A stretch of 5,917 nucleotides of DNA from Devosia sp. Its GTDB lineage: Bacteria > Pseudomonadota > Alphaproteobacteria > Rhizobiales > Devosiaceae. Shown one piece after another: positions 1-4,609 of the stretch. The notes below the pieces were generated by a model that saw only the letters and a list, made by a program, of their open reading frames with translations, was not told the DNA's origin and ran no database searches. How positions within the stretch are numbered: the first letter of the stretch is position 1; the number at the start of each line of letters is the position of its first letter. Location of the stretch: positions 1-5,917 of the forward strand of contig JAEUMC010000621.1 in assembly GCA_016793415.1 (NCBI GenBank). Reading direction: 5' to 3'. The position numbers and the translations under genes are program-made.

Positions 1-1167
1 CTCGAAAAACGCATGCTGATCCCCGAGGATCGCGGCCGGATCGTCACCGCCTTCCTCGAGAGCTTCTTCACCCGCTATGTCGAGTACGGCTTCACCGCTT
101 CGCTCGAAGAAAAGCTCGATTTGATCTCGGACGGCAAGCTCGCCTGGAAGGACGTGCTGCGCGACTTCTGGAACGATTTCCAGGGCCACGTCGAGGAGAT
201 CAAGGATCTGCGCGTTTCCGAAGTGCTGGACGCGCTGAACGATCTGCTCGCCGACCACATCTTCCCGGCCAAGGCCGATGGCTCGGATCCGCGCCGCTGC
301 CCCAATTGCGGCACCGGTCAGCTGTCGCTGAAGCTGGGCAAGTTCGGCGCCTTCATCGGCTGCTCGAACTACCCCGAGTGCCGCTACACCATGCAGCTTT
401 CGGACGCCGCGACCGGCGGCGCCAGCGAAGCCGGGGCAGGCGACGGCATTCTGGGCACCGATCCCGAGAGCGGGCTGGAGGTGGCCTTGAAGTCGGGCCG
501 TTTCGGTCCATATGTGCAGCTTGGTGACGGTGCGGAACCGAAGCGCTCGTCGCTTCCCAAGGGATGGACTCCCGACAGCCTGACGCTCGAAAAGGCGTTG
601 CAACTGCTGTCGCTGCCCCGACCGGTCGGCAACCACCCGGAGACGGGCAAGCCGATCAGCGCCGGCATCGGTCGCTACGGACCGTTCATCCTGCACGACG
701 GCACCTATGCCAACCTTCCCGAGGTCGAAGAGGTGTTCACGGTCGGGCTCAACCGCGCCGTCGACCTGCTCGCCCAGAAGGCGGCGGGCGGTGGGCGGTT
801 CGGTCGCGGCGGCGGCAGTACGCCGGCAGCGATCAAGACATTCGAGCATGACGGCGGCACCATTTCGGTGCGTGCCGGTCGCTATGGCCCCTACGTGAAT
901 CAGGGCAAAGTGAACGCAACGCTGCCCAAAGAGGTCAAGCCGGAGGACGTGACGATCGAGCAGGCGCTCGAACTGATCGCAGCCAAGGGCGGCGCCTCGG
1001 GCGCAAGGAAATCCTCGTCGCGGTCGGCCGGCGCCAAGAAGGCGCCTGCCAAGAAAGCGGCGACCAAGAAAACGACAACCAAACCTGCGGCCAAGGCCAA
1101 GTCGACTGCCAAGGCGGCGACCAAGCCGAAGGCCGCATCGAAGACGAAGGCGGAGACCCCCGCCTAA
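1..1167 (+). CDS. topA: DNA topoisomerase I, C-terminal part (5' end outside window)
   Basis: Type IA topoisomerase that relaxes negatively supercoiled DNA. The frame is open from base 1, so the ATG at 13 is an internal Met, not the start; 388 residues are visible. The first ~90 resemble the end of the core (GRIVTAFLESFF, VEYGFTASLEEKLD, WKDVLRDFW); the catalytic Tyr and Toprim domain lie upstream. A C4 zinc ribbon follows, with Cys at visible residues 100, 103, 121 and 127 (CX2CX17CX5C). Three topoisomerase C-terminal repeats come next, each with a G-R-F/Y-G-P-Y/F core, at nt 496-516, 670-690 and 877-897. The last ~58 residues (from about nt 991) are a low-complexity Lys/Ala/Thr/Ser tail, likely disordered and DNA-binding as in other alphaproteobacterial TopA. 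The TAA at 1165-1167 lies 11 bp before rnr, which suggests co-transcription. Family assignment is firm; the role of the tail is inference. Confidence 0.97.
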   Translation, partial: LEKRMLIPEDRGRIVTAFLESFFTRYVEYGFTASLEEKLDLISDGKLAWKDVLRDFWNDFQGHVEEIKDLRVSEVLDALNDLLADHIFPAKADGSDPRRCPNCGTGQLSLKLGKFGAFIGCSNYPECRYTMQLSDAATGGASEAGAGDGILGTDPESGLEVALKSGRFGPYVQLGDGAEPKRSSLPKGWTPDSLTLEKALQLLSLPRPVGNHPETGKPISAGIGRYGPFILHDGTYANLPEVEEVFTVGLNRAVDLLAQKAAGGGRFGRGGGSTPAAIKTFEHDGGTISVRAGRYGPYVNQGKVNATLPKEVKPEDVTIEQALELIAAKGGASGARKSSSRSAGAKKAPAKKAATKKTTTKPAAKAKSTAKAATKPKAASKTKAETPA

Positions 1168-1178
1168 AGAAAGAGACA

Positions 1179-3470
1179 ATGGCGAAAGCGCCAAAACCCA
1201 AAACTACCCCCAAGAGCCCGCGGCAGTTCGCCGTCGGTACGCTCCCCTCACGCGAAGCCATCCTCGAAGCGATGGCCCAGCAGCCGACCCTCGATGGCAA
1301 GCGCGACCTGGCGCGCCATTTCGGCATTCACGGCGACATGCGCACCCCATTCAAGGTGCTGCTCAAGCAGATGGAGGGCGAGGGCTTCATCGCCCGGACC
1401 CGCAAGCAGATCCGGCCAACGGCCGCGCTGCCCGCGGTGACCGTCCTCGACATCCCCGCCGATGCCGACCCCGACAATCTCCACGCCTTTCCAGCGCAAT
1501 GGAACGACGAGGACGGGGCGCGTCCGCGCGTCATGGTCAAGCAGCCCAGGGACGCCCGAGTGGCTCCTGCCCCCGGTGACAGGATCCTGGCGCGCATCAG
1601 CGCCGGCGACGGCGAGTTGCCCAACTACACCGCGCGGGCGATGAAGATCCTCGACAAGCCGCGCCGCGGCCAGATCGGCATCGTGCGCATGGACGAAGAC
1701 GGCGCCCGGCTGATCCCGGTCGACCGCAAGCAGAAGGAAATGCGCATCGACGGCGGCGATCTCGGCAGCGCGAGGGACGGCGACCTGGTCGAAGTCGAGA
1801 TCAAGCTCACCGGCCGGCTGATGATCCCCAAGGCCAAGGTCAGCAACGTCATCGGCAACCCGAAATCCGAGGGGGCGGTGTCGATGATCGCCATCCACAA
1901 CCTCGAGATTCCCTACCGCTTCCCGGCCTCGGTGACCAAGGAAGCCGAGGAGGCCAAGGAAACCACGATCAAGGGCCGCGAGGACTGGCGGCACATCCCG
2001 CTCGTCACCATCGATCCGGTCGACGCCAAGGATCATGACGACGCGGTCTACGCCGAGCCCGATGCCGATCCCAAGAACGCCGGCGGACACATCGTCTACG
2101 TCGCCATTGCCGATGTCGCGGCGTATGTCCGTCCCGGCACGGCGCTCGATCGCGAGGCCTATATCCGCGGCAACTCGGTGTACTTCCCCGACCGCGTGGT
2201 GCCGATGCTACCCGAGCGGATCTCGAACGATCTCTGCTCGCTGCGCGAAGGCGAAAACCGGCCGTCGCTGGCGGTGCGCATGGTGTTCGACCAGAACGGC
2301 AAGAAGCGCAGCCATAGCTTCCACCGGGTGCTGTTCCGCTCGGCCGCCAAGCTCAACTACCAGCAGGCGCAGGCGGCGATCGACGGCAGGCCGGACGACA
2401 AGACCGGGCCGATCCTCGATACCATCCTCCGCCCGCTCTGGGCCGCCTATGGCGCCATGGCGAAGGCGCGCGACAATCGCGGCCCACTCGATCTCGACCT
2501 GCCCGAGCGCAAGATCATCCTCGACAAGGCGGGGATGGTGGTCGACGTGAAGGTCCCGGAGCGGCTCGACGCGCACCGGCTGATCGAGGAGATGATGATC
2601 GCCGCCAATGTCGCGGCTGCCGAGACGCTGGAGAAGCACAAGAGCGCCCTGCTCTATCGCGTGCACGATACGCCGAGCCAGGAGAAGCTGGTGGCGCTGC
2701 GCGACTTCCTGAGTTCACTGCAATTGCCGGCGCCCAAGTCGGACGCAGTGCGTCCAGCGGATTTCAACCGCATCCTCGACAAGGCCCGCACCGACGGCAA
2801 GATCCAGCAGGTCTCGGAGATCATCCTCCGTACCCAGGCACAGGCCGAATATGCGGCCGAGAATTACGGCCATTTCGGCCTCAACCTCGACCGCTACGCG
2901 CACTTCACCTCGCCGATCCGGCGCTATGCCGACCTGATCGTGCATCGGGCGCTGATCAGCGCGCTGGAACTGGGCAAGGATGGGCTCACCGACGGCGAGA
3001 TCGCCAAGCTGCCGGGCATCGCCCAGCACATCTCGTCGACCGAGCGCCGCGCCATGCTGGCCGAACGCGAGACCATCGACCGGCTGCTGGCGCAGTTTCT
3101 TGCCGCGCACATCAACGCCAGGTTCGAAGGCCGCATCTCCGGCGTCACCCGTTCCGGCCTGTTCGTGCGGCTCAAGGACACCGGCGCCGACGGTTTCATC
3201 CCGGCCTCGACACTGGGGCAGGACTATTATCGCTTCGTCGAAGAGATGCAGGCGATGGTGGGTGACCACACCGGCGAGACCTTCCGCATCGGCGACGATG
3301 TCAGTGTCCGCCTGCTCGAGGTTGCCCCGGTCGCCGGGGCGCTGCGCTTCGAACTGCTGAGCGAAGGCAGCCGCGGCGTTCCGTCATCTGGCGGGCGTCA
3401 ACGCAAAGGACCATCTAGCAAGCGAGGCAAGGCGGGCGCCTATCGAAAGCACGCCAAACGAAAGAGATAG
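1179..3470 (+). CDS. rnr: Ribonuclease R (RNase II/RNB family 3'-5' exoribonuclease)
   Basis: Processive cytoplasmic 3'-5' exoribonuclease that degrades structured RNA and takes part in rRNA and tmRNA-linked quality control. It has 763 residues, slightly shorter than the 813-residue E. coli enzyme. In order there are: a basic N-terminus; a winged-helix-like segment at about 25-75 (ending GEGFIARTRKQIRP); cold-shock-like OB folds at about 80-230; the RNB catalytic domain at about 260-600; an S1 domain at about 645-728 (RFEGRISGVTRSGLFVRL); and a Lys/Arg-rich tail at 729-763. The metal-binding motif TIDPVDAKDHDDAV gives D279, D285, D287 and D288, the same spacing as E. coli RNase R D272/D278/D280/D281. 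The HFTSPIRRYADLIVHR signature starts at residue 575. The ATG at 1179 follows a purine-rich stretch (AAAGAAAGAGA, 1166-1176) that serves as the ribosome-binding site. The tail and the S1 domain separate it from RNase II. All catalytic residues are present. Confidence 0.97.
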   Translation: MAKAPKPKTTPKSPRQFAVGTLPSREAILEAMAQQPTLDGKRDLARHFGIHGDMRTPFKVLLKQMEGEGFIARTRKQIRPTAALPAVTVLDIPADADPDNLHAFPAQWNDEDGARPRVMVKQPRDARVAPAPGDRILARISAGDGELPNYTARAMKILDKPRRGQIGIVRMDEDGARLIPVDRKQKEMRIDGGDLGSARDGDLVEVEIKLTGRLMIPKAKVSNVIGNPKSEGAVSMIAIHNLEIPYRFPASVTKEAEEAKETTIKGREDWRHIPLVTIDPVDAKDHDDAVYAEPDADPKNAGGHIVYVAIADVAAYVRPGTALDREAYIRGNSVYFPDRVVPMLPERISNDLCSLREGENRPSLAVRMVFDQNGKKRSHSFHRVLFRSAAKLNYQQAQAAIDGRPDDKTGPILDTILRPLWAAYGAMAKARDNRGPLDLDLPERKIILDKAGMVVDVKVPERLDAHRLIEEMMIAANVAAAETLEKHKSALLYRVHDTPSQEKLVALRDFLSSLQLPAPKSDAVRPADFNRILDKARTDGKIQQVSEIILRTQAQAEYAAENYGHFGLNLDRYAHFTSPIRRYADLIVHRALISALELGKDGLTDGEIAKLPGIAQHISSTERRAMLAERETIDRLLAQFLAAHINARFEGRISGVTRSGLFVRLKDTGADGFIPASTLGQDYYRFVEEMQAMVGDHTGETFRIGDDVSVRLLEVAPVAGALRFELLSEGSRGVPSSGGRQRKGPSSKRGKAGAYRKHAKRKR

Positions 3471-3472
3471 CG

Positions 3473-3889
3473 ATGGCGGTCGAGATCGGTTTTGTGCGCG
3501 AGCAGCGCTCGCTGTGGAAGGCAATCGGCAACGGCGTGATGTGCCGCTGCCCCAACTGCGGCAAGGGCAAGCTGTTCCGCTCCTACCTGAAGATCAACGA
3601 TACCTGCAGCGAGTGCGGCGAGAAGCTGAGCGCGGCGCGGGCCGATGACTTCCCGCCCTATATCGCCATCTTCATCGTCGGCCACGTGCTGGTGGGCTGG
3701 ATGCTGCATGCCGAGATGAGCGGGCCGGTCGATCCGATGTTCTATGTCTGGACCATGATCCCGGCGGCGATTCTGCTGCCGCTGATCATGTTGCCCTCGA
3801 TCAAGGGCGCGGTGGTCGGGCTGCAGTGGGCCAATTACATGTATGGGTTCGACCCGACCCGCGGCGACACCTCCAGGAGCGACGTCTGA
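3473..3889 (+). CDS. DUF983 family small zinc-ribbon membrane protein
   Basis: A 138-residue protein of unknown function in the DUF983 family, common next to rnr in alphaproteobacteria. The N-terminal cytoplasmic-looking part has two CX2C pairs (C26/C29 and C45/C48, with an extra C24) that would form a zinc ribbon (CPNCGKGKLF ... CSECGEKL). A conserved DDFPPY segment leads into a first predicted membrane helix at about 62-81, and a second lies at about 89-108. The family-typical KGAVVGLQWANYMYGF segment follows. The ATG is 2 bp after the rnr stop, and its ribosome-binding site (AAAGAGA, 3461-3467) lies inside the last rnr codons, so translational coupling is likely. No enzymatic residues can be recognised; the role is unknown. 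Family assignment comes from recalled motif similarity, not a search. Confidence 0.9.
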   Translation: MAVEIGFVREQRSLWKAIGNGVMCRCPNCGKGKLFRSYLKINDTCSECGEKLSAARADDFPPYIAIFIVGHVLVGWMLHAEMSGPVDPMFYVWTMIPAAILLPLIMLPSIKGAVVGLQWANYMYGFDPTRGDTSRSDV

Positions 3890-3897
3890 CCTGCGCC

Positions 3898-3917
3898 GGG
3901 CGGCTTCCGGGCCGCCC
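3898..3917 (+). terminator. GC-rich hairpin after the DUF983 gene, possible weak terminator
   Basis: A perfect 7-bp stem GGGCGGC (3898-3904) / GCCGCCC (3911-3917) with a 6-base loop lies 8 bp after the DUF983 stop. It has no T-tract, so it is not a classic intrinsic terminator. It could act as an mRNA 3'-end stabiliser, a pause site or a Rho-assisted stop for the topA-rnr cluster. The stem is seen directly; its function is inferred. Confidence 0.4.
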
Positions 3918-3926
3918 AGTGTCCCG

Positions 3927-3955
3927 CTTGACATCGGCCCGAAAATCCGTAGTTT
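3927..3955 (+). promoter_or_regulatory. Likely housekeeping-sigma promoter for rpmG
   Basis: CTTGACA at 3927-3933 matches the alphaproteobacterial -35 consensus CTTGAC exactly. The -10 region is weaker: TAGTTT at 3950-3955 after a 16-base spacer. Transcription would start near 3962, leaving a leader of about 80 bases before rpmG. Lying directly after the hairpin that closes the DUF983 gene, it suggests that rpmG is its own transcription unit. The -35 element is convincing; the -10 element is not strong. Confidence 0.5.
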
Positions 3956-4028
3956 CCGGCCAAATTTCCACAGGCCGGTTGGCCGGTTGAATTCACAGCC
4001 CCGCGGATAGCGCGCGGCAAGCCGTTTC

Positions 4029-4033
4029 AAGGA
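4029..4033 (+). promoter_or_regulatory. Shine-Dalgarno site of rpmG
   Basis: AAGGA, 8 bases before the ATG at 4042. This is a good ribosome-binding site and fixes the start of this short gene. Confidence 0.8.
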
Positions 4034-4041
4034 ATGTGACC

Positions 4042-4209
4042 ATGGCCAAAGCCGTATCTCTCAAGATCAAGCTCGTGTCGACTGCCGACACCGGCTTCTA
4101 CTACGTCACCAAGAAGAACTCGCGTACCCAGACCGAGAAGCTCTCGTTCAAGAAGTACGACCCGGTGGTGCGCAAGCACGTGGAGTTCAAGGAAGCCAAG
4201 ATCAAATAA
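4042..4209 (+). CDS. rpmG: 50S ribosomal protein L33
   Basis: Small structural protein of the large ribosomal subunit, located near the tRNA exit site. The 55-codon frame runs from ATG 4042 to TAA 4207-4209. It reads [19 protein letters not shown] at the start, then [10 protein letters not shown] and [17 protein letters not shown], which is the typical proteobacterial L33 pattern. It contains no cysteine, so it is the zinc-independent paralogue type (the CXXC-bearing form is the alternative in other bacteria). The length equals the usual 55 residues. It has its own upstream promoter-like element, a good ribosome-binding site and a strong terminator 24 bp downstream, so it is probably monocistronic. 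It converges on pleD, an arrangement I recall from other Rhizobiales. Confidence 0.97.
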   Translation: MAKAVSLKIKLVSTADTGFYYVTKKNSRTQTEKLSFKKYDPVVRKHVEFKEAKIK

Positions 4210-4232
4210 TCTGGCCTCTCCTGCCTGTTTCG

Positions 4233-4262
4233 AAAACCCGCGCTCCCCGAGCGCGGGTTTTT
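4233..4262 (+). terminator. Intrinsic terminator of rpmG (bidirectional)
   Basis: A 9-bp perfect GC-rich stem CCCGCGCTC (4237-4245) / GAGCGCGGG (4249-4257) with a CCC loop is followed by TTTTT (4258-4262). It is preceded by AAAA (4233-4236), which lengthens the stem and also supplies a U-tract on the minus strand. This is a textbook Rho-independent terminator for rpmG, and it could also serve as a backstop for transcripts arriving from the pleD side. Confidence 0.93.
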
Positions 4263-4276
4263 CGTTATGCGTCATG

Positions 4277-4324
4277 CGAAGAAGTTCGCGATGGACATCA
4301 CGAAGAAGTTCGCGATGGACATCA
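4277..4324. repeat. 24-bp tandem direct repeat, two perfect copies
   Basis: The unit at 4277-4300 recurs without a change at 4301-4324, and CGAA (4325-4328) begins a third copy. Each unit starts with the small inverted pair CGAA-GAAG-TTCG and ends in GATGGACATCA. It sits between two terminators, outside any confident gene. The unit length is a multiple of three, so it would add 8 residues to any frame crossing it, but no supported gene does. Most likely it is a recent local duplication. Confidence 0.9.
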
Positions 4325-4331
4325 CGAATGC

Positions 4332-4363
4332 AAAACGCCCGCCCCGGTATACGGGACGGGCGT
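4332..4363 (-). terminator. Intrinsic terminator facing the minus strand (pleD side or ncRNA)
   Basis: ACGCCCG (4335-4341) pairs with CGGGCGT (4357-4363), and CCCG (4343-4346) pairs with CGGG (4352-4355) around a 5-base loop. The one unpaired position (C4342/A4356) becomes a G-U wobble on the minus strand, so the minus RNA forms a continuous 12-bp stem followed by UUUUG (4335-4331). Both the wobble and the U-tract point to the minus strand. It would end either a pleD transcript with a ~250-base 3' UTR or a separate small RNA. Confidence 0.65.
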
Positions 4364-4480
4364 CTGAAGAAGCGGCTGGTCCGCGGCGGCATGTCGAAGA
4401 GGCCACTCTTGCCCGCTGCGAACCAGCCTCCCTACGGACCCAGGAGTTGCGGCGGACCTGAGGAGAACCGTAGGGGTGAC

Positions 4481-4511
4481 TGCTGACACCGAAAGTGTCG
4501 GCGTTATTTCT
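4481..4511 (+). terminator. Possible plus-strand terminator hairpin
   Basis: TGCTGACAC (4481-4489) pairs with GTGTCGGCG (4495-4503) around the loop CGAAA, with two U-G wobbles (4481/4503 and 4484/4500). These would be A-C mismatches on the minus strand, so the stem is better on the plus strand. The flank TTATTTCT (4504-4511) is T-rich but interrupted. It would stop a plus-strand RNA or read-through from rpmG before it runs into pleD. Confidence 0.4.
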
Positions 4512-4609
4512 ATGCCTCCAACTTAACCCTTTCCGGCGTCAGAGCAAGTAGCCGCTCCACAACGTTACTAATCCTTAACCTTAATATTCCGCGGTTGCGT
4601 CGATCGCAA

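Larger units (their letters stand above)
4332..4511. ncRNA. Candidate structured RNA between rpmG and pleD, strand unresolved
   Basis: About 180 bases are almost entirely foldable. Stem-loop C: 4374-4380 pairs with 4422-4428, 4382-4389 with 4413-4420, and AAGAG 4397-4401 with CTCTT 4406-4410 around GCCA. Stem-loop B: CCCTACGG 4430-4437 pairs with CCGTAGGG 4468-4475. Stem-loop A: 4481-4489 pairs with 4495-4503. Stem-loop D: 4335-4363. On the minus strand the order is A-B-C-D, with D as terminator; a weak promoter there could be CTTGCT (4548-4543), 17 bases, then TAAGTT (4525-4520). On the plus strand A would be the terminator. I do not recognise the SRP RNA, tmRNA, RNase P or 6S consensus. It may instead be the pleD 3' UTR. 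The pairings are read directly; that this is an RNA gene is inference. Confidence 0.4.
4210..4609. other. 400-bp convergent spacer between rpmG and pleD: overview
   Basis: No convincing protein gene lies here. From left to right it holds: the rpmG terminator (4233-4262); a 24-bp tandem duplication (4277-4324); a strong hairpin with a minus-strand U-tract (4335-4363); two long stem-loops (4374-4428 and 4430-4475); a hairpin with a plus-strand T-rich flank (4481-4511); and a less GC-rich stretch. By my count 4501-4590 is about 46% GC, clearly below the coding regions. Short frames such as 4267-4461 (+) have no plausible ribosome-binding site, and no protein family is recognisable in them. Confidence 0.75.

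Noticed and set aside
1248..2090. Long 280-codon open frame on the minus strand inside rnr
   Set aside because: It lies opposite a gene with complete RNase R motifs. Its translation is low-complexity (V, D, G, L and R rich), typical of antisense frames in high-GC DNA, with no recognisable domain.
2715..3269. 184-codon minus-strand frame inside rnr
   Set aside because: Antisense shadow of the RNB and S1 coding region, with no family motif.
4027..4392. 121-codon minus-strand frame covering rpmG antisense and the tandem repeat
   Set aside because: It overlaps the whole of rpmG on the opposite strand and runs through two terminators; the open frame is an accident of high GC.
4267..4461. 64-codon plus-strand frame spanning the tandem repeat
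   Set aside because: The ATG lies just after the rpmG terminator with no ribosome-binding site, the frame crosses three strong hairpins, and the product resembles no protein I know.
4374..4475. SRP RNA, tmRNA or RNase P RNA
   Set aside because: The diagnostic sequences are absent: no GGAAGGAAGCAGC of SRP RNA, no tag-peptide frame or T-arm of tmRNA, and no GAGGAAAGUC of RNase P RNA.
4523..4584. TTAA-rich stretch as a CtrA binding site
   Set aside because: TTAA occurs at 4523, 4575 and 4581, but no pair has the 7-base spacing of a full CtrA site (TTAA-N7-TTAA), and the location is downstream of pleD, not at a promoter.
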